A stretch of DNA of 64,000 bases, taken from assembly GCF_034353875.1 (NCBI RefSeq), contig NZ_CP133784.1, positions 124,001 through 188,000 of the forward strand, read 5' to 3'. The stretch is from Pseudomonas sp. MH9.2 (GTDB lineage: Bacteria; Pseudomonadota; Gammaproteobacteria; Pseudomonadales; Pseudomonadaceae). Positions 49,459 through 58,693 of the stretch are shown in pieces. Made by a program: the position numbers and the translations under genes. Under the pieces are notes generated by a model. That model searched no databases. It was not told the DNA's origin and saw only the letters and a list, made by a program, of their open reading frames with translations. Every line of letters begins with the position of its first letter. Positions within the stretch are counted from its first letter, which is position 1.

Positions 49459-49899
49459 ATGTCGTTCACCATTAATTCAATAAGTGCCGCCGACACAGAC
49501 CAGGCAGCGGCGGCCTTATGTGAGTTGTGGCCGCGATACTCACCGGCTGAGATTACTTCGACAATCGACGAGTTACTTCGCCCCAATGGCTACAACCTTG
49601 TCGGGCTTTGGGAAGATGGTTCGACCTCAGCTGTAAGTGTATTGAGCTATAGGATTCAGTTTTCTCTCTGGTTAGGAAAGTCTTTCTACATAGTGGACAT
49701 TGCGACCCTGCCTCAGTGGCGCGGCAAAGGCCATGCCTCGAAATTACTCGATTGGGCTGAGGCCGAAGCAGTGCGCCTGGGTTGCTCGGCCGTGCATCTT
49801 GACTCTGGGGTTGGCACGGATAGGAGCGCAGCTCATCGACTCTACATGCAGCGCCACTATCAGATTTCCTGCCATCACTTTTTGAAACGGCTGGCCTGA
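49459..49899 (+). CDS. GNAT-family N-acetyltransferase
   Basis: A 146-residue GNAT protein with the acetyl-CoA loop in VDIATLPQWRGKGHASKLLD and a C-terminal SAAHRLYMQRHYQISCHHF. AAGGAGAG precedes the ATG. It is a separate gene from the divergent GNAT at 48775, with different sequence. Stand-alone; substrate unknown. Confidence 0.86.
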   Translation: MSFTINSISAADTDQAAAALCELWPRYSPAEITSTIDELLRPNGYNLVGLWEDGSTSAVSVLSYRIQFSLWLGKSFYIVDIATLPQWRGKGHASKLLDWAEAEAVRLGCSAVHLDSGVGTDRSAAHRLYMQRHYQISCHHFLKRLA

Positions 49900-49982
49900 A
49901 ACGGCCTGTGTTTTTCTAGCCTTCTGAATGAACCGCACGGGCTGTGTGAAAGCGCACAGCTTGGTGATTGGGGGTAACCCGG

Positions 49983-50375
49983 TCATTTGATGAGGGGCAG
50001 AACGTGATCTCGTGTCAATGGCGCCAGCTCCAGGATCAGGGGTTGGTGTGCATCAACCCACACAGCTTCCTCGATTTCGGCAGCGGGTATGACATCGCCC
50101 TCGATCCTGACCTCGAACAGTTCGCAGCGTACTTCGAAGCCAGGTTCGTTGGCGGCGGGCGCGCTGAATCGCCCGAGATACCGGGTGCTTGCAGAATCGA
50201 TGGTTATTCCCAGTTCTTCATTCAGTTCACGCACCAGGGCCTGCTCCGGACGTTCGTTGGGTTCAATCTTGCCACCGGGTTGCATGAAGGCGGTGGTGCC
50301 GCGTTTTCGCACCAGCAGGGCTTTCCCTTGTGGGTTGAGTAAGAGAGCGGCTGCAATGTGGATAACGCTTGGCAT
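49983..50375 (-). CDS. Nudix hydrolase
   Basis: A 130-residue Nudix-family pyrophosphohydrolase. The Nudix box begins GGKIEPNERPEQALVREL and ends NEELGI, with all expected Glu residues. Length is that of small MutT-like or general Nudix enzymes. The substrate cannot be told. GGGGACATGACATGCC precedes the ATG. Confidence 0.9.
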   Translation of the reverse strand: MPSVIHIAAALLLNPQGKALLVRKRGTTAFMQPGGKIEPNERPEQALVRELNEELGITIDSASTRYLGRFSAPAANEPGFEVRCELFEVRIEGDVIPAAEIEEAVWVDAHQPLILELAPLTRDHVLPLIK

Positions 50376-50503
50376 GTCATGTCCCCTTGGGTAAGCACGA
50401 TCAGAGCAACATTGCTCAAGGCGGGTGTTGATTTTAAAAATTGGAGTTTTGCAATATTCAGGGTGAATCGTCGGATTATTATCGTTATCTGAGTTGTAAG
50501 TTT

Positions 50504-51292
50504 TTAAAAAAGAGGTTTCTCTTTAGTCAGTTGATTATACATCTTTACTCTTCGGTGACTGCCCGCATAACCGCCCATGGCTGAAATTGTCCCACCCTGG
50601 ATATGATCAAGGTAGCTGAATATTTTCCGTGGGGACAAAAAAACAATCTGATATCCCCACGCGGCCATTCTATCTTGTAGTTCATAGCCGGGGTTGCGAT
50701 CGTCCGTCAGGAAGTGCAGCCCGTGCTTTTTAATCAATCGCACATTCCACAGGGTACAAAAGCTCTTTAAATGTTTTTCTCTGAACGGTTTCGGTTCTTT
50801 TGCGTTCAGGCCCAACGCTCGCAAGCTACGCCGAACGTAGTGTTTGATAAAACGGGTAGCCAAGCGCCAGGCCGATCGACCCATGCCTCGATTCAACTGT
50901 TCTACACATCCAACAGCCGCAACCTCACGTGGACCCGTACACTGGCCGATCATCATGGAAAAAACATTCAGATCATAAATGAGCGTATCGGTATGCAACA
51001 AAAATACGTATTCAGTATCGATCTTATCCAACGCAGTATCCAGCGCCCGACCGTGGGCAACGCTTCCGGCCTCAGGCGTGGTTTTTTTGCGCTCAATCAG
51101 GTTGATCCAGTTCAACGTGCGCAGGTACTCACTGCTCGCGTCGTCCGAGTAGTTATCCACGACCCAGACGGGTGTTCCAGAATCTTGCAACCCCTGGCGC
51201 AACAGGTCCAAACACGCCTTGGTAAGCTCAAGTGATTTGTAATTAACCAACACAACACTGTAGTTTGTCTTGGTTGGAGTGGAATGGGACAT
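50504..51292 (-). CDS. Glycosyltransferase family 2 protein
   Basis: A 262-residue GT2/GT-A-fold protein. YSVVLVNYKSLELTKACLDL, VWVVDNYSDDASSEYL and YVFLLHTDTLIYDLN (with an acidic metal-binding motif) are typical. No membrane helices. The second half (NPGYELQDRMAAWGYQIVFL) contains the acceptor-side GYELQDR segment. It stands alone at the edge of IS debris, so the glycan pathway it serves is not visible here. Confidence 0.82.
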   Translation of the reverse strand: MSHSTPTKTNYSVVLVNYKSLELTKACLDLLRQGLQDSGTPVWVVDNYSDDASSEYLRTLNWINLIERKKTTPEAGSVAHGRALDTALDKIDTEYVFLLHTDTLIYDLNVFSMMIGQCTGPREVAAVGCVEQLNRGMGRSAWRLATRFIKHYVRRSLRALGLNAKEPKPFREKHLKSFCTLWNVRLIKKHGLHFLTDDRNPGYELQDRMAAWGYQIVFLSPRKIFSYLDHIQGGTISAMGGYAGSHRRVKMYNQLTKEKPLF

Positions 51293-51597
51293 TGTTCGTC
51301 AAACCTCTATCACTTTATTTTTTGTTACCGATGGCTTGGCCGTTTTCAATACACCTCTGGCCAACGTGTTTGTCTCCGTGAGTGCATTAAGCGTCACCGC
51401 CAAACGCGCATCAAACAGTCGACTCAAGGCAGATTTCCGATACAGCGCCTAACTCCGTTGATAGGGAGTATCAAGCAAGCGGTGAACATTAATGTCAGCG
51501 ATTGGTAAAGTATCAGTAAAGAGGCGGTCACTTGGAATCGACCACAACCCTGTCCAATGCCCACTGAGGCCATCGCCAAGTCACCTGGGTGCCGGAC

Positions 51598-51790
51598 TGT
51601 TTGGACGATTACGTGGCGGAAGAAAATTCGGTGCGTATGGTCGATGTTTTTGTCGATGAACTCACCTTGGGGCACTCGGGTTTGAGGGTGTCGATCCTGC
51701 TGCAACTGGTCGTCGGGCTAACCACCCAGCGGTCTTGCTGAAGATCTATATCTACGACTATCTCAATCGGATTCAGTTCAGCCGTCTGGA
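51598..51790 (+). mobile_element. IS1182-family transposase, N-terminal fragment with a frameshift
   Basis: CLDDYVAEENSVRMVDVFVD starts in one frame; the continuation GVDPAATGRRANHPAVLLKI then YIYDYLNRIQFSR is in another after about 51680. This is the N-terminal part of an IS1182 transposase broken by a frameshift. No inverted repeat was recognised. Confidence 0.7.
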
Positions 51791-51792
51791 TG

Positions 51793-52239
51793 CGGTTGTG
51801 GCGGTGCTGATTTGTACCAGCGGATAAACCAAGCGGCGAGCGGCGTCCACATTTGCAAAACCATTCGTGGGCCATTGCGGGCAATATTTCAGGGTTCTAA
51901 ACAGCAATTCTGAGTAGGGGTGTCATTGCTTACCGCATTGAACTCAAAGGCGAATCGATGCGCAGGCGCTCGACGAAATTGACGACAGCGGGTACTTCAG
52001 GTTAACAATGCGAACCTGCGTCGCTGCGACTGCCTGTCCACGTGAATGTGGAACGAGTGCCCATGTGGCGTGGAATCCGCAGGTGGAAACCGGGGCCGAC
52101 TTTTTCAGGCTGCGAGACTTCGAGGTTAGCAGTCACTTCAGAGCTTATTTACCACGTTGAGTGGTTATTCGGTTCTGCGTTGACCGGTGCAGCTTTGTCA
52201 GTGGGTTGATTGGAGGTTTTTTGGTAAATTCAGGCACAC
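51793..52239. other. Gene-free stretch between two IS1182 fragments
   Basis: No coding support in about 450 bases; it contains two further unplaced pieces of possible IS or intergenic DNA. No RNA gene or terminator recognised. Confidence 0.4.
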
Positions 52240-52572
52240 CTATCCCGTAGTTGGCGGCCAGTGGGATTTCAGTTTGGCCAGCCTTCTCAAGTTTTGTATC
52301 GCTGCCGCTAACGTGAACTCATCGCTCGCACCGCTCATACCTCGCAATCGCAAGCGATCCACTTTCAAGATTCGCTCGAGGTGAGCGAACAACATTTCGA
52401 CTTTCTTCCGTTCGTGGCGGGAGCACACATATTGCGGCGTCGCGGCTATTCGCCGAGCAACATCGCGCGCCTCTTCATTCCATTGAAAGTCGGTACTCGA
52501 GAGACTGCCGTTTTTACGCTCGGTTTTGTCCCAAACCGGCACATGTGGCTCGATATCTTTTTCCTCCACCAT
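52240..52572 (-). mobile_element. IS1182-family transposase, C-terminal fragment
   Basis: CSRHERKKVEMLFAHLERIL and RLRLRGMSGASDEFTLAAAI match the end of IS1182 transposases. The short N-terminal piece QWNEEARDVARRI joins two distant parts of the normal protein, showing an internal deletion of roughly 60 residues. It lies opposite in orientation to the fragment at 51598. Confidence 0.7.
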
Positions 52573-52702
52573 CCAAGCCAGCCGGCGCCTTGCCTAGCGC
52601 TGCAGTGATGAACGGCATTACCTTGTTGTGCGGCGGTGTGCTTCTTGTAGCGCGTATTTTCCGCCAACAGAGGTAGGGTAGTGGTCGCAAGAGGAAGGCT
52701 GC

Positions 52703-53731
52703 TCAGCGCCGCCCACACCACGGATAAACCAACAGTGAAATCCCGACAGCCAGCAATGCCCCACCAAGGCTGTTACAGACCCGAAGAATGCTCAGCCCCA
52801 GTTCCGACGCAGACGGCTGGCCCAGCTCTGCAACGAGAATAAAGTGCGGTGTCAGAAACAGTATGTAGGCTCTGTAACTGATGGATCGCCCTGCCAGCGT
52901 GCCAATCGAGAGCGGCAGGATCAGCGCTGCCAATAACAGGGGCGAGTGAATGAACGACCCCAGGGCGGCGGCCAACAGGCTGCCGAGCAAGGTGCCTGCG
53001 ACCCGTTCAAGCGAGGTTTTCAAGGTGCCGGAAAACTTGGGCTGCATGATGAAAAATACCGTCAAGGTCATCCAGTAGCCATGGTCCAGCCTCCAGTATT
53101 GGACGAGCCCCACCGAGATCGCCGCCGCCAAGCCGACACGCAGCCCGTGAAGGGTGAGGTCAGACGTAAGCGTGAAGCTCGCTTGGGCAGCCTCTGTTAT
53201 TGAAGTTGCATGGGGCTTTTCAATGCGCCACAGCAGCAGGGCAAAGCCCGTGGCCCACAGATTGCCGTAGAGAAAGTAAGTGGCGTAGGTCATGCCGTGG
53301 GCAAAGTCTTTACCGGGGAAAGCGGTTGAAACCGCGAAGGCCGTCGCCGCCAACAGGGCAGGCAACCCGATTCGCGTTCCGCCGCCTTGGGCCACGGCGC
53401 CGCCAAAACCTGTGATCGCGGCGAGCACGATCACGACGGGCGGATAGGCGACCGTCCAGGCGCCGAGCCCCGAAGCCAGGGCGCCCGCGACACCGAATGA
53501 TAGGGCGAGTGACAGTCGCGTCCAAAAGCCTCCAGTCACCAGCGACAGGTAGGTCCAGAAGGCGGCAATCGCTGACCAGCTGAACAAAGGGTTATGCAGA
53601 TAAGCCGCCAGCAACGCGGGAGCGGTACAGACAATACCTCCGCACACGACCTCGCCCACAGGGATATCGTGCAGCCTACGCAGTGATTGGAGCGCTTTGG
53701 CGGGCAATGAATGCTGCATGGCGGCCTTCAA
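52703..53731 (-). CDS. FUSC-family inner membrane transporter
   Basis: A 342-residue FUSC/aromatic-acid-exporter-type membrane protein with two blocks of hydrophobic segments (about 30-160 and 195-335). [20 protein letters not shown] and [37 protein letters not shown] are family landmarks. It is the short form without the long soluble middle domain. The start overlaps the lldD stop by four bases, so the two form an operon. A role in exporting an organic acid related to LldD is inferred. Confidence 0.86.
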   Translation of the reverse strand: MKAAMQHSLPAKALQSLRRLHDIPVGEVVCGGIVCTAPALLAAYLHNPLFSWSAIAAFWTYLSLVTGGFWTRLSLALSFGVAGALASGLGAWTVAYPPVVIVLAAITGFGGAVAQGGGTRIGLPALLAATAFAVSTAFPGKDFAHGMTYATYFLYGNLWATGFALLLWRIEKPHATSITEAAQASFTLTSDLTLHGLRVGLAAAISVGLVQYWRLDHGYWMTLTVFFIMQPKFSGTLKTSLERVAGTLLGSLLAAALGSFIHSPLLLAALILPLSIGTLAGRSISYRAYILFLTPHFILVAELGQPSASELGLSILRVCNSLGGALLAVGISLLVYPWCGRR

Positions 53732-54870
53732 ACGGCTGCTTGAACCAGGGTACTTGCGTCGATCTGCTCAATCGACGTCACCCCGGTCAACGTCATGGCC
53801 ACACGCATTTCCTTGGCAAAAATCTCCAGCATATTCTCTACACCACGCTGCCCATCGGCGGCCAGCGCATAGACCGTCGAGCGCCCGAGCAACACGCTTT
53901 TGGCGCCTAGGGCGAGCATGCGCACCACATCAAGACCCGAGCGAATACCGGAGTCGACTAACACCGTCAGATCACTGCCGACAGCCTGGGCAATCGGCGG
54001 CAACGCCTTGACCGTGGACAGCACGCCATCCAGCTGACGGCCACCGTGGTTGGATACCACAATGCCGTCCGCCCCGAAGCTCACCGCATCCTTGGCATCC
54101 TGCGGGTCGAGAATGCCTTTGATGATCATCGGGCCTTTCCAGAACTCGCGTATCCACTCCAGATCTTTCCAGCTGATGGACGGGTCGAAGTTGTTCGCCA
54201 GCCAGCCCACGTAGTCCTCCAGCGTGGTGGCCTTGCCCAGGTATTTGGAGATATTGCCCAGATCATGAGGGCGACCGAGGAGGCCAACATTCAACGCCCA
54301 GTCCGGTTTGGTCATGGCCTGCAAAATGCGCCGAGGTGCGGCGTACGGCCCGGACATACCGGAGTGAGCATCGCGATAACGGGCGCCGGGCGTCGGCATA
54401 TCGACCGTGAACACCAGCGTTTTGACCCCGGCAGCCTTAGCACGCTCCAGAGCGTTCTTCATAAAGCCACGGTCTTTGAGCACATACAGCTGAAACCAGA
54501 TCGACTGCGCGCTCTGCGACGCTACTTCCTCAATGGAGCACACCGACACCGTCGACAGGCAGAACGGAATCCCCTTTTTCGCCGCTGCCTTGGCCGCCTG
54601 CACCTCACCCCTGCGCGCATACATGCCGGTCAGGCCTACGGGGCTGAGGATAATCGGCATATCAAGTGGTTCACCAAAGAGCGTGGTTTCCAGGCTCAAG
54701 TTGTCGACATTCTTGAGGATGCGCTGACGCAAACTGATATCGGCCAAGTCCGAACAATTGGCTCGTAGCGTGTGCTCTGCATAGGCACCGCCATCGATGT
54801 AATCAAACAGAAAACGCGGAAGTTTGCGTTTGGCCGCTTCGCGGTAATCAGACGCCGACGAAATAATCAT
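53728..54870 (-). CDS. lldD: FMN-dependent alpha-hydroxy-acid dehydrogenase (L-lactate dehydrogenase type)
   Basis: A 380-residue member of the FMN-linked 2-hydroxy-acid oxidase family, most like respiratory L-lactate dehydrogenase LldD, which oxidises L-lactate to pyruvate and passes electrons to quinone. [10 protein letters not shown] with the catalytic His and the Arg, and [20 protein letters not shown] are clear; length matches LldD. AAGGAAAAA precedes the ATG. Coupled to a FUSC transporter and divergent from a LysR gene. No lactate permease is nearby, so another hydroxy acid (for example mandelate-like) is possible. Confidence 0.9.
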   Translation of the reverse strand: MIISSASDYREAAKRKLPRFLFDYIDGGAYAEHTLRANCSDLADISLRQRILKNVDNLSLETTLFGEPLDMPIILSPVGLTGMYARRGEVQAAKAAAKKGIPFCLSTVSVCSIEEVASQSAQSIWFQLYVLKDRGFMKNALERAKAAGVKTLVFTVDMPTPGARYRDAHSGMSGPYAAPRRILQAMTKPDWALNVGLLGRPHDLGNISKYLGKATTLEDYVGWLANNFDPSISWKDLEWIREFWKGPMIIKGILDPQDAKDAVSFGADGIVVSNHGGRQLDGVLSTVKALPPIAQAVGSDLTVLVDSGIRSGLDVVRMLALGAKSVLLGRSTVYALAADGQRGVENMLEIFAKEMRVAMTLTGVTSIEQIDASTLVQAAV

Positions 54871-55002
54871 GACGGTTTTTCCTTGGGGAAGAAGTCTACT
54901 AAACGAGGCCGCAAGGCATTCGCTGTAGGTTCAGAGTAAGGAAATATCGACTATGATAATAACAACTTTTACAACTACAATTAAGTCGGAAATGGAATGC
55001 TC

Positions 55003-55887
55003 ATGAACCTTCGAACATTACGCGCCTTTGTCGAAGTTGTGCGCCAAGGTGGCTTCTCCCAGGCTGCCGAAGTGGTCTCTCTTACCCAATCCACCGTCAG
55101 CAAGGCCGTCAAGACCCTGGAAGATGACCTAGGCACGCCGCTGTTGAACCGCATCGGCCACCGAAGCGAACTAACCGCCGCCGGCGCAATCGTATATCGC
55201 CGCGCCCTCGTCCTACTGGCCGAACACAACGATCTCATCGCCGAAGTCAACGACCTGCGCGGTCTCAAAGGTGGCGTACTGCGCATCGGCCTGCCACCCG
55301 TGGCCAGCGGCGTACTCTTCGCCGCAATGTTCACCGAATACCGCGCCCGCTATCCGAATATCGAAATTCAACTCATTGAACACGGCGCAAGGAAACTGAA
55401 TGAATGCCTGAAGTCGGGAGAGGTAGACCTGGCTGCGCTGTTAAAGATGAAATCGTTTAACGAAGAGTTCGATTACCAGGATGTGCGCATCGAGCCACTG
55501 GTGGTCGTTATGGCAGAGAACCACCCAATGGCCGAACGCAACAGCGTCGACATCGCAGACTTGGCCGATACGCCGTTTATCCTTTTCGAGGAAGGGTTTG
55601 CACTGAATACCATGATTCAGGTGGCGTGCGACCGCAAGGGCGTTACGCCCAAGGTGACAGCACGCAGCGGTCAGGTCGACTTTATTGTGGATCTGGTTTC
55701 AGCGGGGCTGGGTGTGGCGTTTTTGCCGAGGATGCTGGCGCAGAAGCACTATCACGGCGGGATTCGGTTGGTGGCGCTGGATGAGCCGGATACGGATTGG
55801 TATATCGCGTTGGCGTGGCGCAAGGACGCGCATTTGTCGCCTGCGGCGGGGGCTTGGTTGGCGGTGGCTAGGGCAATGAGGGAGTGA
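55003..55887 (+). CDS. LysR-family transcriptional regulator
   Basis: A 294-residue LysR regulator. RAFVEVVRQGGFSQAAEVVS and TQSTVSKAVKTLEDDLG form the wHTH, with the effector domain from about residue 90 (GVLRIGLPPVASGVLF). ATG 55003 is chosen over 54997 for the standard MNLRTLRAF start. It is divergent from lldD across about 130 AT-rich bases and probably controls the lldD-FUSC operon in response to a hydroxy acid. Confidence 0.9.
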   Translation: MNLRTLRAFVEVVRQGGFSQAAEVVSLTQSTVSKAVKTLEDDLGTPLLNRIGHRSELTAAGAIVYRRALVLLAEHNDLIAEVNDLRGLKGGVLRIGLPPVASGVLFAAMFTEYRARYPNIEIQLIEHGARKLNECLKSGEVDLAALLKMKSFNEEFDYQDVRIEPLVVVMAENHPMAERNSVDIADLADTPFILFEEGFALNTMIQVACDRKGVTPKVTARSGQVDFIVDLVSAGLGVAFLPRMLAQKHYHGGIRLVALDEPDTDWYIALAWRKDAHLSPAAGAWLAVARAMRE

Positions 55888-56073
55888 CCAGACCAGACGA
55901 AACGGCCCTGGTTCAAGCGACGAGCAGCCAGCCAAATCCAAAAGCCATCGTGAACCAAGACTTTCAACCGATTGGCGCGGCGGTTGGCGAAAAGATAAGC
56001 ACTGTGCGGTTTCAGTGCCATCGCGCGCGTCCATGGGTTCGACGGCAAGCCAGATCGCGTCGATGCGAATCAT
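55888..56073 (-). mobile_element. IS66 TnpB fragment with frameshift
   Basis: MIRIDAIWLAVEPMDARDGTE begins an IS66 TnpB (start 56073) in one frame, and SAYLFANRRANRLKVLVHD, WLAARRLNQGRFVW continues it in another. The fragment ends near the LysR stop. It is fused by chance in one long frame with the etfA fragment at 56323-56835. Confidence 0.7.
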
Positions 56074-56322
56074 CGCAGCAGGTCTCGAAGGAAACCTGCG
56101 CAGGCACCTGGCCTCTCGACTGGCCAACTTACATCTACGGTGCCACGAGCATGTGGAACTTCGATAGTGGCGTCGGGTTCGAGGCACTCCTGGATGACTT
56201 GGGCCTTGAATGATTTGAGATAGGAGAGGCGTTTTGGCTGCATGAGGAATCGGCTTAAATAGAGCTAGAAATGGTGTCCACTTAATTTGATCTGACCCCG
56301 AAATGTTGGGCGCGTTATAGAT

Positions 56323-56835
56323 TTCTTCATCCCTGTTGATCGCCACTATCACTGTGGAGTCTTTCATACCGGCCAGGTGCTGGATCGCACCGGAAATACC
56401 GACGGCGATGTACAGCTGGGGCGCAACGATTTTGCCGGCCTGACCGTTCTGCATACCGCGACCGCCGGAAACGACGATCTTGGCAGCGGTCAGTTCCGGC
56501 CGATAGGACTTGGCCAGTTCTTCCCCGACGAAGCTGGAAATTTCCGCGTCGTGAGCAGCCGTCACCGCTTCGACAGCCGCCGAACCACCTTCACCAGCCA
56601 CCGGGTCAAAACCGGTGGCACGCACGGTGATGACCTTGACCGCTGCGTTGGACTGTACGGTGGCAATGGCGTTACCAGCGTAGATCGGGCGCTTGAAGGT
56701 GTCAGTGCTTTCAACCGAGATGATCTCGGATATCTGGTCGACGTCCAGCTGCGCAGCAACGCGCGGCTGGATGTTCTTGCCGTTGGACGTAGCCGAGGCC
56801 AGGACATGGCTGTAAATTGTGTGTTGTTCGAGCAT
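56323..56835 (-). pseudogene. Electron transfer flavoprotein alpha subunit (etfA) fragment with internal deletion
   Basis: About 170 residues of EtfA: VLASATSNGKNIQPRVAAQL, STDTFKRPIYAGNAIATVQS, ELTAAKIVVSGGRGMQN, then [20 protein letters not shown] and [13 protein letters not shown]. Between GRGMQN and GKIVAPQ about 30 residues of the FAD-binding region are missing, and both ends of the gene are lost. A GTGTCCACTTAATTTGATC motif at 56274 looks like another IS end that cut the 3' side. A relic, presumably beside an intact etfA elsewhere. Confidence 0.8.
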
Positions 56836-56868
56836 CAGGCTAGTCACTAGCGGCGCAACATTCGAAGC

Positions 56869-57224
56869 ATGGCCCGTGCCGCTGGCATCTCGGCGACCAC
56901 CGTCCACAAGCTATGGGCTGCCAATGACTTGACAAGCATGCAAAGGTGAAGGCCTTGCTCGCGAAACATCCGCGCGTCCATGTGTATTTCACACCGATCT
57001 CCAGCTCCTGGATGAACATGGTCGAGCGATTTTTCAGGGACATTACCGTGTTCTTACGCGACGGCAGTTTCGGCTGCGTACGCGAGCTGGAAAGCTCGAT
57101 TACCACCTTCCTGGCATTACGAAACGCGCAACCGACCCGGTACGTTTGGAACGCAAAGGGAGAGGAGATTTTGAGCAAGATTCGGCGAGCACGCGATGTG
57201 ATGGAAGCGCAGATGAATGGGTAA
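56869..57224 (+). mobile_element. IS630-family transposase with large internal deletion
   Basis: A short N-terminal piece (MARAAGISATTVHKLWAAND, 56869-56928) is joined in another frame to the C-terminal piece (KHAKVKALLAKHPRVHVYFT, SSWMNMVERFFRDITVFLRD, 56934-57224). About 180 residues containing the first catalytic Asp residues are missing. Inactive relic. Confidence 0.8.
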
Positions 57225-57470
57225 GCTATTTTGAAAACAGTACACTAGATAAATGTTTTTCAACGATGTTGGCCGATTGTTGCCTGTAGTGACTGCCTGC
57301 AAAGGCTCGAAATCTGACCCTCTCTGGTCACTTCCCGGCAAAGCCGGCTTTGCCGAAATGAACCACTGGATGCTACGCCCTGGCTTTAGCAGACGTGAGC
57401 CTGCCAAACAAACTAACCCCGTCGCTCGATATGAGCGTCGCGGCTAAGGCAACCGCTCGCCGAGGGTTGA

Positions 57471-58511
57471 TTACCGGTGCACTCGGTTACGCCCATTGCG
57501 TTTGGCTTGGTAAAGCGCGTCATCGGCACGAGTGACAAGGCTTTCCAGGGTGTCATCGGCTTCGAAGAGTGCGACACCAAAGGAGGCCGTTATCGTGTCG
57601 AGTACTTTGTCAGCTTTACGAGCCTTGATCCGTAATGACTGGATTTTCAGGCGCAGTTGCTCGGCGAAGGCATGGGCGCTGCCGAGATCGGTGCACTGGT
57701 TCAGGATGACGCAGAACTCTTCACCGCCGTAGCGGGCCGCCGCAGCGTGAGGGGGAAGTGAGTCCCGTAGCACCTGGCCGACGTGTTGGAGCACGCGGTC
57801 ACCTAAAGGGTGACCGTACTGGTCATTGAATTGCTTGAAGTGATCGATATCCAGCATGACCAAGGCCACAGTCTGGGGCGCGTTGCTTAGCGCTTGCTCC
57901 AGCAGCCGGGTGAAGGTATCCCGGTTGAACACCTGGGTCAGACCGTCCAGCGTCGCGGCCAGCTGGGCACGTTCAAGCTTGCCTCGCAGGTTCTTGATTT
58001 CACTTTGAGCAGCATGCAGCTGGGACAGGAAAAGCTCTTGCTGATCCTGCATGAGCTGGGTGCTCTGTTGCAGCTCGCTGAGTATGCTGGGTAATCGATC
58101 ATCGATCGGCTCATCAAGCATTTCTAGGCAATACCCAAGGCTCGCCTGAAAGTTGATATTGCCCTTCACGTTATGCGAAACGTCGCGCTCCATGCCGTCT
58201 ACCAGACTGATCGCTTGTTGCTGACCGATGCGGGCATCCTCCAGTTCGTCGTGGATGATGTATTCGCGAAAAAGCTTGGCAGCGGACTCCGGGGGGAAAT
58301 AGTCGAAGTCTCGGACAACCCGATCCAGGTGGCGATTGAGTTCTGGTGCCTGGCCTTTGCTGTAGGTGTACCAGAGGGCGTAGTGCACCGGGTTGGGCGC
58401 AATGTTATGACGCACCATCAAAGGTACAGCTTGCTTCAGCAGGGCCGCTGCCTCGCGGGTATCTTCTGGATAGAGTGCCAGGGCAGTCGCACGCTTCTTT
58501 GATGGGTTCAT
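57471..58511 (-). CDS. GGDEF diguanylate cyclase
   Basis: A 346-residue protein. The C-terminal 165 residues are a GGDEF domain with the active site as AARYGGEEFCVIL, a functional variant, and DIDHFKQFNDQYGHPLGDRV. The N-terminal half is a helical sensor region with a coiled-coil stretch ending in the LAATLDGLTQVFNRDTF linker. No membrane helices, so it is probably cytosolic. It would make cyclic di-GMP. ATG 58511 gives the conserved MNPSKKRATALALYPEDTRE; the earlier start at 58577 is not supported. An RxxD inhibitory motif is not obvious. Confidence 0.9.
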   Translation of the reverse strand: MNPSKKRATALALYPEDTREAAALLKQAVPLMVRHNIAPNPVHYALWYTYSKGQAPELNRHLDRVVRDFDYFPPESAAKLFREYIIHDELEDARIGQQQAISLVDGMERDVSHNVKGNINFQASLGYCLEMLDEPIDDRLPSILSELQQSTQLMQDQQELFLSQLHAAQSEIKNLRGKLERAQLAATLDGLTQVFNRDTFTRLLEQALSNAPQTVALVMLDIDHFKQFNDQYGHPLGDRVLQHVGQVLRDSLPPHAAAARYGGEEFCVILNQCTDLGSAHAFAEQLRLKIQSLRIKARKADKVLDTITASFGVALFEADDTLESLVTRADDALYQAKRNGRNRVHR

Positions 58512-58693
58512 AACGTCACTGTTGTTGTTTATTTTTGGCGAATATACAGCAAGGTTCCACCGTTCGCGACGACTCACAAAACAAGCAGGGTTTTGTATAA
58601 ATAAACAGGCCCGGAAGGCTCATCTACAGTACGTAGATTGCACCTCCAGGCCTGTCTCTTCGCCCGTCACTCAAGGTTCAGCGGCTCAGTCCT

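Noticed and set aside
55699..56907. A 402-codon minus-strand open frame
   Set aside because: It is a chance fusion of an etfA fragment, IS66 TnpB pieces and antisense LysR sequence, not one gene.
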